In this document: positions 1-7,696 of the stretch, piece by piece
How positions within the stretch are numbered: the first letter of the stretch is position 1
Layout: the number at the start of each line of letters is the position of its first letter
Notes under the pieces: generated by a model
Databases searched by the model: none
Seen by the model: only the letters and a program-made list of their open reading frames with translations
Told to the model about the DNA's origin: nothing
NCBI GenBank assembly: GCA_046583095.1
Contig: JAYGDB010000113.1
Span: forward strand, 1-38,913
DNA from: JAJDAN01 sp046583095
Lineage (GTDB): Bacteria; Myxococcota_A; UBA9160; UBA4427
DNA: 38,913 bases
Direction: 5' to 3'
Position numbers and translations under genes: made by a program

Positions 1-419
1 AGCATCTTCTCGGCGAATGACGACAGGTTCGCGAACTGAAAGATCGGATCTCCCGATTCTGAGGTGAGTCGCGACTTCGTGCCGCCGGGCCGGCCCGCGA
101 ACTGCGTCGGGCAGAGATACGGCCGACCGCCCGTACAGAACTTGCAGACCCCGCACCAGGAGTTGAGACAGCCGATCACGTGATCGCCCGGAGCGAAGTC
201 GGTGACCCCTTCGCCCACCGTCTCGACGATGCCTGCGGGTTCGTGGCCGAGAACGCAGGGCGGCGGAACGGGCAAGCCCCCTTCCATCACGGTCAGGTCG
301 CTGTGGCAGATCCCCGAAGCTGCCGTTTTCAAGAGAACCTCTCCCGGGCCCGGATCGTCGATCTGAACGTTCTCGATCTCGAGGGGGGCGTTGTTTGCTC
401 GCATCACTGCTGCCTTCAC
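1..419 (-). CDS. Zinc-dependent alcohol dehydrogenase (MDR family), 3' end cut by window edge
   Basis: N-terminal 139 residues of a medium-chain zinc alcohol dehydrogenase, which would oxidise an alcohol to an aldehyde or ketone with NAD(P). Visible are the catalytic-zinc cysteine in CHSD near residue 38, a GHE motif (GHEPAG) near residue 60, and the four-cysteine structural-zinc lobe (WCGVCKFC, then a further Cys after YL). The GroES-like half is therefore intact, while the Rossmann half lies outside the window. The GTG start at 419 is preceded by GGAGA at good spacing. It lies 44 bp downstream of the monooxygenase gene on the same strand, so the two are probably co-transcribed. Family assignment is strong; the substrate is unknown. 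Confidence 0.9.
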   Translation of the reverse strand, partial: MKAAVMRANNAPLEIENVQIDDPGPGEVLLKTAASGICHSDLTVMEGGLPVPPPCVLGHEPAGIVETVGEGVTDFAPGDHVIGCLNSWCGVCKFCTGGRPYLCPTQFAGRPGGTKSRLTSESGDPIFQFANLSSFAEKM

Positions 420-463
420 GGCGCATCTCCTTTGTTCGTGCGGCTCCGGGACGGAGGCACGGA

Positions 464-1996
464 TCAACCAGTTTGGATCTCGGGAGCCTCATCCCCTTCG
501 GCGACTCCCGTACCATGGAGAGAACGTGCTGCCAGCGGTGCAACCTCGAAGCCGTCGGTGTCGACCTTGGATGTACGCTCGCGAAACTCGCTCATCGAGT
601 ACGGCCACTGCGTCACCACGCGTCCGCTGGGTGTTCGATAGTAGCCGTTGCAATCGGCCTGCCACACCTCGATACCGGCAATGGCCTGCTGCACCTCTTC
701 GTTGTAGCGGTCCATCACCTCGGGACGAACGTCGATCCACGCGAGGCCCTCGTTCGCGATTCGTTGGATCTGTTGCAGCGAATAGTCCACCTGGTACTCG
801 ATCATGCTGAGAATCGAGCCATTGTTGGTATTCGGGCCGTAGAGCATGAACAGATTCGGGAAGCCCGCGGTCGTAATGCCGAGGTAGGCGCGCGCACCGT
901 CGCTCCACGCCTCGTCGATGCGCTGACCGTCCCGCCCAGTGACGTCGATCGCCGACAAGTACTTGGTCGTCGAGAAGCCCGTGGCGAAAATCAGCGTGTC
1001 GACCGGACGCGACCTGCCATCGACGGTGACGACCGCCTCCGGCGTCACTCGCTCGATCGCATCGGTCACCAACTCGAGGTTGGGCCTGTTGAAGGCAGGG
1101 TAGTAGTGGTTCGAGAGCAGCGGTCGCTTGCAGCCGAAGGGATGCTGGGGCGACAGCTTGCGACGCAGCTCCGGATCCTCGACGACCTCGATGGAGGCCG
1201 CGACCGCGGCTTCCAGTTCGGCCAGCACCGCAGGATCCGAGAAGGTGATCGAGCCGTCGACCTGCTCGAAGATCTCGTCGCGCAGCGAGAGCGACGCGTT
1301 TGGATCGGTCGCAAAGCGTTCGAGATCTTCCGGCCCGTAGGGTTCGTCTTCCTTCGGAAGCACCCAGTTCGCCGTGCGCTGGAAGAGGTGGACCTGGCCC
1401 GCCTGCTTGATGATCTCGGGAACGAACTGGACGGCACTTGCCGCACTTCCGATCACGCCGACCGTCTCTCCCGAGAGGTCGTGATCCCAATCCCACTGCG
1501 CGGAGTGGAAGCACGTGCCCGCGAACGAGTCGCGACCTTGGATCTCGGGCCACGTGATTTCGTTGAACATGCCGATCGCGCTGATCACGATATCGGCCTC
1601 GACCGCCTCGCCCGATTCGACTTCGAGCGTCCAGCGCGAGGTGCCCTCGTCCCAGCCAGCGCTCCGAACTTCGGCATTGAAACGACAGTGCGGGAGCAGC
1701 TCGTACTTCTCGGCGCAATGCTCCAAGTAGGCGCGAATTTCGGGTTGGGGCGAATACGGACGCGACCAGTCGGTCTTGGTCTCGAACGAAAACGAGTACA
1801 GATGGGATTGGATGTCACAGGCGCAACCCGGGTAGCGGTTGTGGTACCAGGTGCCGCCGACGCCCTCACCCTTCTCGAGCAGGATGAAGTCCTCGAAGCC
1901 CGCCTGCTTCAGCCGAATCGCCATGCACAGACCGCCGGGTCCCGCCCCAATGATCGCGATCCGCAGGCCTCGAGGCCGGTCCTCCGATGCGCTCAT
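464..1996 (-). CDS. Flavin-containing / Baeyer-Villiger-type monooxygenase
   Basis: A 510-aa class B flavoprotein monooxygenase predicted to insert one oxygen atom into a ketone (Baeyer-Villiger) or to oxygenate a heteroatom, using NADPH and O2. The FAD-binding GAGPGG lies at residues 17-22. The Baeyer-Villiger fingerprint FxGxxxHxxxWD is at about 148-159. A second Rossmann glycine motif (GSAAS) follows at about 173, and the late ATGF motif is present. I chose ATG 1996 because GGAGGA precedes it by 8 nt. An upstream in-frame TTG at 2098 falls on a predicted -35 box. The pairing with an alcohol dehydrogenase downstream and with hydroxylase, hydratase and SDR genes divergently suggests alcohol to ketone to ester chemistry on a lipid-like substrate. 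The substrate is inferred only. Confidence 0.9.
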   Translation of the reverse strand: MSASEDRPRGLRIAIIGAGPGGLCMAIRLKQAGFEDFILLEKGEGVGGTWYHNRYPGCACDIQSHLYSFSFETKTDWSRPYSPQPEIRAYLEHCAEKYELLPHCRFNAEVRSAGWDEGTSRWTLEVESGEAVEADIVISAIGMFNEITWPEIQGRDSFAGTCFHSAQWDWDHDLSGETVGVIGSAASAVQFVPEIIKQAGQVHLFQRTANWVLPKEDEPYGPEDLERFATDPNASLSLRDEIFEQVDGSITFSDPAVLAELEAAVAASIEVVEDPELRRKLSPQHPFGCKRPLLSNHYYPAFNRPNLELVTDAIERVTPEAVVTVDGRSRPVDTLIFATGFSTTKYLSAIDVTGRDGQRIDEAWSDGARAYLGITTAGFPNLFMLYGPNTNNGSILSMIEYQVDYSLQQIQRIANEGLAWIDVRPEVMDRYNEEVQQAIAGIEVWQADCNGYYRTPSGRVVTQWPYSMSEFRERTSKVDTDGFEVAPLAARSLHGTGVAEGDEAPEIQTG

Positions 1997-2068
1997 GCTC
2001 CTAGTCCTCCGATCCTGCCAGCGACGCGACGCGCGCATGCCCCGAATTCTCGAACCCCGCGCCCTCTT

Positions 2069-2098
2069 TTGATAAGTCAGAATCGGCAGGATTGTCAA
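2069..2098 (-). promoter_or_regulatory. Candidate promoter for the monooxygenase operon
   Basis: On the minus strand TTGACA (2098-2093) is followed after 18 bp by TATCAA (2074-2069). The -35 is a perfect sigma-70-type hexamer and the -10 matches 4 of 6. It lies about 70 bp upstream of the chosen ATG at 1996. This is read by eye, with no experimental support. Confidence 0.5.
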
Positions 2099-2104
2099 AC
2101 GGAA

Positions 2105-2134
2105 TTGACGAGTTGGCCGCGCCGCCTCTATGCT
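2105..2134 (+). promoter_or_regulatory. Candidate promoter for the hydroxylase-MaoC-SDR operon
   Basis: TTGACG (2105-2110), an 18-bp spacer, then TATGCT (2129-2134), about 80 bp upstream of the ATG at 2217. Its -35 lies only 6 bp from the -35 of the leftward promoter, so the two are back to back and could share one regulator. Confidence 0.45.
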
Positions 2135-2216
2135 CCCCCAATGCGTTCCGACTCTCGCGGCCTGCGCTCGCGCTCAACTTCGTGAGGCTCAGGCGCCGAA
2201 CGACGAGGACGGCGAC

Positions 2217-2966
2217 ATGAATTACGAATGGATGGTCGCCCTGGGCTACTACCACTGGGTGGCCGCGCTGGTATTCATCGCGGTTTTCTCGCTGCTGACG
2301 ACACTGGGCCGCCGCCTCGTCTTCAAGCTCCCACCGCTGCAAGGCATGCGAGAGCTGAACAACGAGGCCGATCGCGAGAAGTTGTCCCGGAAGTCCTTCC
2401 GCGAGGCGGTCAAGGTCAACAGCAAGGCCGGCCTGGTCACGAACTTGGTCTTCTACGCCACGCTCCTGCCCCTGTGCGTGAGCCTGGAGCCGCGCCCGAT
2501 CTGGCGGCACTTGATCGACATCGTGGCGGTCCTGATGGTGTTCGACTTCTTCTACTACCTGACGCACCGCTTCATCTTCCACGGCGAACTGATGGCCAAG
2601 CAGCACGCTCTGCATCACCAGAGCCGGACTCCGGTGCATATCGATGCGCTCTACGTACATCCGCTCGAGACCGTCATCGGACTCGGCCTGTTCCTGGGCT
2701 CGATTCCGCTGTTCGCCGCGGTTACCGGTGGCCCCCTGAGCGCCTTCTCGATGGCCATCGCGACGCTCATCTTCACGCAGCTGAACACCATCAATCACAC
2801 CTACGTGAACCTGCCCTACTTCCCTTACAAGACCCTCGACTACATCACGTCGATTCACGCGGCACACCACGTGGACATGAAGCAGGGCAACTTTGCCACG
2901 CTGACGATGCTCTACGACTGGTTGTTCGGAACCCTCGAACAACCCGTGAGCCGACCCGCCCCCTAG
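2217..2966 (+). CDS. Fatty acid hydroxylase / sterol desaturase family membrane enzyme
   Basis: A 249-aa integral membrane di-iron oxygenase of the fatty acid hydroxylase superfamily, which hydroxylates or desaturates lipids in the membrane. The histidine clusters are complete: H117-x4-H122, H130-x2-HH, an NH at 204 and H224-x2-HH near 228. Hydrophobic segments cover about residues 7-30, 72-90, 100-115 and 150-200. ATG 2217 is preferred over a frame open from 2130, because the extra residues there are Arg/Ala-rich and not membrane-like, and a GAGGA lies upstream of 2217. It is the first gene of a rightward operon with the MaoC and SDR genes (gaps 36 and 29 bp). Substrate is not predictable from sequence. 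Confidence 0.9.
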   Translation: MNYEWMVALGYYHWVAALVFIAVFSLLTTLGRRLVFKLPPLQGMRELNNEADREKLSRKSFREAVKVNSKAGLVTNLVFYATLLPLCVSLEPRPIWRHLIDIVAVLMVFDFFYYLTHRFIFHGELMAKQHALHHQSRTPVHIDALYVHPLETVIGLGLFLGSIPLFAAVTGGPLSAFSMAIATLIFTQLNTINHTYVNLPYFPYKTLDYITSIHAAHHVDMKQGNFATLTMLYDWLFGTLEQPVSRPAP

Positions 2967-3002
2967 GCGCGGGACGTCAGTTCGAAAGCGCAGGAGAGAT
3001 TC

Positions 3003-4004
3003 ATGGCTGACGAGGAACGGGACCCGCTCCAGGTGCAATTCGAGAACTGGATCGGGAAGCCACTCGGCACGTCCGGCCCGCTGCTAGCACCCGACGACGT
3101 CAACGTCCCGATGATCCGTCACTGGGTGGATGCTCTCGATGACCGCAACCCGGTGTACCTCGACGAAGAGGTCGCTGCGACGACGAGATTTGGCGGGATC
3201 GTCGCGCCCCCGGCCATGCTACAGACGTGGTCGATGGGCCGGCCCCAGATCGAGGGCATTGCCGAGCGGGGCGGCGCCCCCGGAGAGATCGACTCCGACA
3301 ATCCCATCAGCGTACTCACTGATGCAGGCTACAGCGGCACGCTGGCGACGAATTCAGAACTCGAATTCGAGCGCTACTTGCGACCGGGGGATCGAATCGG
3401 GTCGCAGACCGTGCTGGAATCCATGTCGGAGCGCAAGACCACCGCACTCGGGCAGGGATATTTCGTGAACTGGGTGACCACCTATACGGATGGACACGAA
3501 GAGGTCGTGGGCCGACAGCGCTTCCGGATCTTCAAGTTCGAGCCCGGCAGCACCGCATCGGAGCCATCGAGCCGGCCGCAACGGCCGAGTGAGCCGCCGG
3601 CCGGCGAGGAGCTTCCGCCGTTCGAACTCGAGGTGACCCCGACCGTGGTCGTCGCCGGTGCAATCGCCTCGCGTGACTTCATGCCCGTGCACCACGACCG
3701 CGATTACGCGCGCGCGCAGGGCGCACCGGACATCTTCATGAACATCCTCACCACCAACGGTTACGTCTCGCGCTTCATCACCGACTGGGCGGGACCGGAG
3801 ACAATGCTGCGCAATATCTCGATCCGCCTGGGCGCTCCGGCGGTGCCGGGCCAGCCCCTGCGATTCACCGGGCAGGTTTCGGACACGAAGCTCGACGGGG
3901 ACCAGCGCGTCATCGAGGTGGCCATCCGAGCCGCGAACGATCTCGGCAATCACGCAACCGGCACGGTCGTTCTCAGCCAACCTCTCGACACGGCCACGGC
4001 CTGA
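3003..4004 (+). CDS. MaoC-like double hot-dog enoyl-CoA hydratase/dehydratase
   Basis: A 333-aa protein with two hot-dog halves. Residues about 15-180 resemble the FAS1-type/MaoC dehydratase N-terminal domain. Residues about 200-330 resemble a second MaoC domain, with a candidate active-site segment SRDFMPVHHD where the family has its hydratase Asp/His motif. The expected reaction is hydration of a 2-enoyl-CoA, as in side-chain beta-oxidation of fatty acids or sterols. A low-complexity Pro/Ser/Arg linker joins the halves. AGGAGA precedes the ATG. The position between a hydroxylase and an SDR fits successive hydration and oxidation steps. The CoA-ester substrate is inferred from family membership. 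Confidence 0.85.
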   Translation: MADEERDPLQVQFENWIGKPLGTSGPLLAPDDVNVPMIRHWVDALDDRNPVYLDEEVAATTRFGGIVAPPAMLQTWSMGRPQIEGIAERGGAPGEIDSDNPISVLTDAGYSGTLATNSELEFERYLRPGDRIGSQTVLESMSERKTTALGQGYFVNWVTTYTDGHEEVVGRQRFRIFKFEPGSTASEPSSRPQRPSEPPAGEELPPFELEVTPTVVVAGAIASRDFMPVHHDRDYARAQGAPDIFMNILTTNGYVSRFITDWAGPETMLRNISIRLGAPAVPGQPLRFTGQVSDTKLDGDQRVIEVAIRAANDLGNHATGTVVLSQPLDTATA

Positions 4005-4033
4005 CCGCGAGCGGACACTCCCAGGAGAGAAGC

Positions 4034-4813
4034 ATGGGGCGATTGGACGGAAAGGTGGCACTCATCAGCGGCGCAGCGCGCGGCATGGGGCGTGCAGAGG
4101 CGAGGCTCTTTGCAGCGGAGGGCGCAAAGGTCGCGATCTGCGACGTGCTCGACGTCGAGGGCAAGGCGGTGGCGGAAGAGATCGGCCCGGACGCTTTGTA
4201 CCAGCACCTCGACGTGACGAGCGAAGACGAGTGGGAAACGGCCGTCGCGGCCACCACGAGCGCCTTCGGCAAGCTCGACGTGCTGGTGAACAACGCCGGG
4301 ATCGCCGAGGCTGCACCGCTGGCCGAGATGACACTCGACAGCTACCGGCGTGTGACCGAGGTGAATCAGACAGGCGTCTTCCTCGGCATGCGAGCCGTCG
4401 TCGAAGCGATGACGGCCGCCGGCGGCGGATCGATCCTGAACATCTCGTCCATCGATGGACTGGTCGGGATGAACAACCTCACCTCCTACGTGGCGAGCAA
4501 GTGGGCAGTACGCGGAATGACGAAAGTCGCCGCCATGGAGCTCGCGGAACGCAATATCCGGGTCAATTCCATTCATCCGGGCTTCATCCTCACCACGCTC
4601 GGGGTCGAGGAAGGCGTCGACCCGGCAGAGGTGCACGCCCTTCTCGACGCACACGCGCAGCGACTGACACCGATGGGCCGCGCCGGCAAGCCCGAGGACA
4701 TCGCGAATCTCGCACTCTTTCTGGCTTCGGACGAGAGTTCGTACTCGACGGGATCCGAGTTCGTCGCGGATGGCGGGCTGATCGCCGGCTATCCGGCTCC
4801 CGGTTCCGACTAG
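4034..4813 (+). CDS. Short-chain dehydrogenase/reductase, hydroxysteroid-dehydrogenase-like
   Basis: A 259-aa classical SDR that interconverts a hydroxyl and a keto group. Visible are the cofactor motif GAARGMG, an Asp after the second beta strand (AICDV) that favours NAD over NADP, the NNAGI motif, and the catalytic Ser plus YxxxK (YVASK). The end has the usual DGG region. It resembles the FabG / 3-alpha(20-beta)-hydroxysteroid dehydrogenase group. AGGAGA lies upstream of the ATG. It is the last gene of the rightward operon, converging 36 bp from the next leftward gene. It could make the ketone used by the monooxygenase; that is an inference. Confidence 0.92.
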   Translation: MGRLDGKVALISGAARGMGRAEARLFAAEGAKVAICDVLDVEGKAVAEEIGPDALYQHLDVTSEDEWETAVAATTSAFGKLDVLVNNAGIAEAAPLAEMTLDSYRRVTEVNQTGVFLGMRAVVEAMTAAGGGSILNISSIDGLVGMNNLTSYVASKWAVRGMTKVAAMELAERNIRVNSIHPGFILTTLGVEEGVDPAEVHALLDAHAQRLTPMGRAGKPEDIANLALFLASDESSYSTGSEFVADGGLIAGYPAPGSD

Positions 4814-4849
4814 ACGCGCGCCGAAGAGCGCAACCCGAACTGCGTCCAG

Positions 4850-5932
4850 CTACTTCAGCGCCGGCTCCACCAGGCCGAGATCGATCAGAGTCTGGCCGGT
4901 TTCACGCAGCGTGTCCTCGATGGTATGCGTTTCGAGTCCCAGTTCTTCTCGGGCCCGGTCGCAATGCGCGCGCGGCGCGTCATAGACCTGGCCGTACTTC
5001 TCGAGGTACGGCTCCATCTCGGGCGGCCCGCCGCCGACGTCGATCAGAGGGAACAGCTTCTGCAGGTGCTCTTGCAGCTGCATCACGTTGATCTCACCCG
5101 ATTCGTCCGTGGCGCTCAACTGGTAGCGCCAACCGTTCTTGCACACGTCACTCTCGAGCATCAACGCTTGTGCCTCGCCTACGTCGCGTACGTCGACGAT
5201 GTTCCAGAGCGCTTGCCACCCCCGCTTACAGGGCTTGCCGCGCAGCATGCGGCCGAGGAACCACTGCCACGAACCCACCAACTCGTGCGCCCGGCTCAGC
5301 AGCGGTCCCAACACCACGATGGGACACACCGACACGGCGTCGAAACGGCCATCCTCCTCGGCCGCTCGATTCACCAGGTGCTCGGTCTCTACCTTGGCCA
5401 TCGCGTACGCCATCTCGCCGTTGTCGTCGATCCGGTCCTGGCTCCAGTTCTTGTCACTTTCGCGGTTTTCCGACGCCCAATCCTTCTCCGTAAATACGTA
5501 ACCGGGCAGTTGCGGGTGACCGATCGCGGCAAAGGAACTGGTGTAGACGAAGCGCTTGACGCTGCCCGCTCTTTTCACCGAACCGAGTACGTTGCGCGTG
5601 CCGTCAACCGCACCGTCGTAGACCTGTCGCGAGTTGTTGGCGCCGCCGTACCCCATGGCGGTGCCCACGTGGAGCACGCCGCTGCACTCCTCGAACGGTT
5701 TATCGTAACTGCCCGCCTCGAGCAGGTTGGCCTCGAACAACTCCAGCCGGCCAGCATGGCCCGCTTCATTCAGCGCCTCGAGGTGATCTGTCTTCTCCGG
5801 ATTGCTCCGGTCGGTCACGCAGGCGTGGACCGTATAGCCGCGCTTCATCAAGGCGGTGACCACTTGAGAGCCCACGTAGCCCGACGCACCGGTGACCGCG
5901 ACGGGACCGTTCGACGATCTTACGGAAGGCAT
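4850..5932 (-). CDS. NAD(P)-dependent epimerase/dehydratase-family (extended SDR) reductase
   Basis: A 360-aa extended SDR. The glycine motif GASGYVG sits at about residues 15-21 and the YxxxK catalytic pair in YAMAK. A preceding TSS segment supplies the Ser. An Arg in the TDRSNP turn after the second strand suggests NADPH. The overall look is dihydroflavonol-4-reductase/cinnamoyl-CoA-reductase-like, so a ketone or acyl-CoA reduction is more likely than sugar epimerisation. GAGGAGAAGG lies directly before the ATG. It sits 56 bp downstream of the carboxyltransferase gene on the same strand, so it is likely the last gene of that operon. Substrate unknown. Confidence 0.88.
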   Translation of the reverse strand: MPSVRSSNGPVAVTGASGYVGSQVVTALMKRGYTVHACVTDRSNPEKTDHLEALNEAGHAGRLELFEANLLEAGSYDKPFEECSGVLHVGTAMGYGGANNSRQVYDGAVDGTRNVLGSVKRAGSVKRFVYTSSFAAIGHPQLPGYVFTEKDWASENRESDKNWSQDRIDDNGEMAYAMAKVETEHLVNRAAEEDGRFDAVSVCPIVVLGPLLSRAHELVGSWQWFLGRMLRGKPCKRGWQALWNIVDVRDVGEAQALMLESDVCKNGWRYQLSATDESGEINVMQLQEHLQKLFPLIDVGGGPPEMEPYLEKYGQVYDAPRAHCDRAREELGLETHTIEDTLRETGQTLIDLGLVEPALK

Positions 5933-5988
5933 CCTTCTCCTCTCCCTTGCGAGAGCACGGGACGATCAGCGCCCCTGGGTTCCCTGCA

Positions 5989-7551
5989 TCAGGGGCGCAT
6001 CCCCCGCGCCTTCGGACCCCGCGGTTCCGCCTGGACGATCTGGTAGGCCCGCCGGGCCCACTCGATCAACAGAGGTCGCGTGTTGCGCGGATCGATCAGT
6101 TCTTCGACCCCAAAGGCCTCCGCGGTCAGGATCGGATCGCGCAGGGACTCGAGCCCAGCCTCGAGCTCACGGCGCTTTGCGTCCGGATCGGGCGATGCTG
6201 CGATCACACGCTTGTAGGCCGCCTCGACGCCGCCCTCGATCGGAAGCGAACCCCACTCTCCCGACGGCCACGCATAGCGGGGGCTCGAGCGTGTGTGATT
6301 TGAATGACCCGCGCCCGCAACACCGTAGGCCTTGCGGACGATGATCGAACACCACGGAATCGTGGCTTGGAAGACCGCCGCGAGTGCACGAACTCCCTTG
6401 CGAATCGTCCCGCGCCGCTCGGCATCGGTCCCGATGAGAAAGCCGGGATTGTCGACGAAATTCACGACCGGCAGGTGGAACGTGTCACACAGATCCACGA
6501 AGCGCAGCATCTTCTCACCCGCGTCGGCGTTGATCGCGCCGGCCGCGAAGCGCGGGTCGTTCGCCATCACGCCGACCGGGATACCGTCCAGGCGAGCGAA
6601 GCCCGTGACCAGGGGGCGGCCGAAGTAGCGACCCATCTCGAAGAAGCTGTCGAGATCGAGAACCAGCCCCAGCAGTTCGCGCATCTTGTAGACCTTGCGG
6701 CGGTCGCGTGGCACGATCGAGAGCAACGCCTCCTCGCACCGCTCCGGGTCGTCGCGAGGCTCGACGCGCGGTGGAACCTCCCAGACCGAGGTCGGCAGAT
6801 AGGACAGGAAGCGGCGAATCTCTGCGAACGCTTCCTGTTCACTCCCCACGTCATTGTCCACCGCACCGCTCTGCCGCGCCTGAATGTGAGAACCGCCCAG
6901 ATCCTGCTTACTCACCTCGCGCCCGAATGCCCGAGCCACCACGGGCGGGCCCGCGACGAAGAGTTGGCTCGTCTCTCGGACCATCAGCGAGAAGTGAGAG
7001 GCCGCGACGCGCGCAGCCCCGATGCCCGCGACCGGGCCGAGCGCAGCCGCAACCACCGGAACCTCGGAGAGGAGCCGCACCGACACATCCCAATCGGGAT
7101 TTCCGGGCACATAGGAGCGCTTGATCTGAGCGTTCGTCTTGACGCTGCCGCCACCGCCGGTTCCATCGACGAGCCGGACGATCGGGAGCCTCAGCTCGCG
7201 GGCCGTTTTCTCGCTCCAGCCCATCTTGTTTCCGATCGCACCGTCGGCCGCACCACCGCGAACCGTGAAGTCGTCGCAGCCGATCACGACCGGGCGTCCG
7301 TCGATCGCGCCCCGCCCCGTCACGAAGTTCGAGGGCGTATAGCTCTCCATCTTGCCGTCTTCGTCGTAGACGATCTTGCTCGTGAGGCTTCCAACCTCTC
7401 TGAACGACCCGTCATCGAGAAGCTGTGCCACTCGTTCACGCACCGGAAGACGGCCCGCGGTGACGTGGCGCGCGACGCGCTCCTCGCCGCCCATCTTCGC
7501 GGCCAGGCCCTTGCGTCGCTCGATCTCGTCGAGTTCCGGCTTCCAGCTCAT
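5989..7551 (-). CDS. Acyl-CoA carboxylase, carboxyltransferase (beta) subunit
   Basis: A 520-aa carboxyltransferase of the propionyl-/methylcrotonyl-/acetyl-CoA carboxylase type, which moves a carboxyl group from biotin to an acyl-CoA. The N half has the GGAADGAIGNKMGWSEK region and a glycine-rich DGTGGGGS loop. The C half has the FVDNPGFLIG oxyanion motif and AYGVAGAG. ATG 7551 is chosen because homologous sequence begins there; the frame stays open to 7749 with composition unlike a protein. No biotin carboxylase or biotin carrier gene lies in the window, so its partners must be elsewhere. It follows the amidohydrolase gene by 145 bp on the same strand. Family is sure; the acyl-CoA is not. 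Confidence 0.92.
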   Translation of the reverse strand: MSWKPELDEIERRKGLAAKMGGEERVARHVTAGRLPVRERVAQLLDDGSFREVGSLTSKIVYDEDGKMESYTPSNFVTGRGAIDGRPVVIGCDDFTVRGGAADGAIGNKMGWSEKTARELRLPIVRLVDGTGGGGSVKTNAQIKRSYVPGNPDWDVSVRLLSEVPVVAAALGPVAGIGAARVAASHFSLMVRETSQLFVAGPPVVARAFGREVSKQDLGGSHIQARQSGAVDNDVGSEQEAFAEIRRFLSYLPTSVWEVPPRVEPRDDPERCEEALLSIVPRDRRKVYKMRELLGLVLDLDSFFEMGRYFGRPLVTGFARLDGIPVGVMANDPRFAAGAINADAGEKMLRFVDLCDTFHLPVVNFVDNPGFLIGTDAERRGTIRKGVRALAAVFQATIPWCSIIVRKAYGVAGAGHSNHTRSSPRYAWPSGEWGSLPIEGGVEAAYKRVIAASPDPDAKRRELEAGLESLRDPILTAEAFGVEELIDPRNTRPLLIEWARRAYQIVQAEPRGPKARGMRP

Positions 7552-7696
7552 CGCGCTCGCCCCCGCTCCCCCAGCCCCGACATACGATGGAACGGGCGGA
7601 GCCCGGACGCCACCCGGGCCTAGGAGCCGGTCTCGACTTCCAGCCCCGCGCTCGCTGATCCTGCGGCGGCCATCCCGTTCATGAATCGCTGAAGCG

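Noticed and set aside
1997..2098. Longer start of the monooxygenase at TTG 2098
   Set aside because: The added residues are Arg-rich and the TTG coincides with a TTGACA promoter box; the inner ATG has a good ribosome site.
395..2185. 596-codon open frame on the plus strand
   Set aside because: It is antisense to the monooxygenase gene, has Arg/Asp/Leu-rich composition typical of GC-rich shadow frames and no family resemblance.
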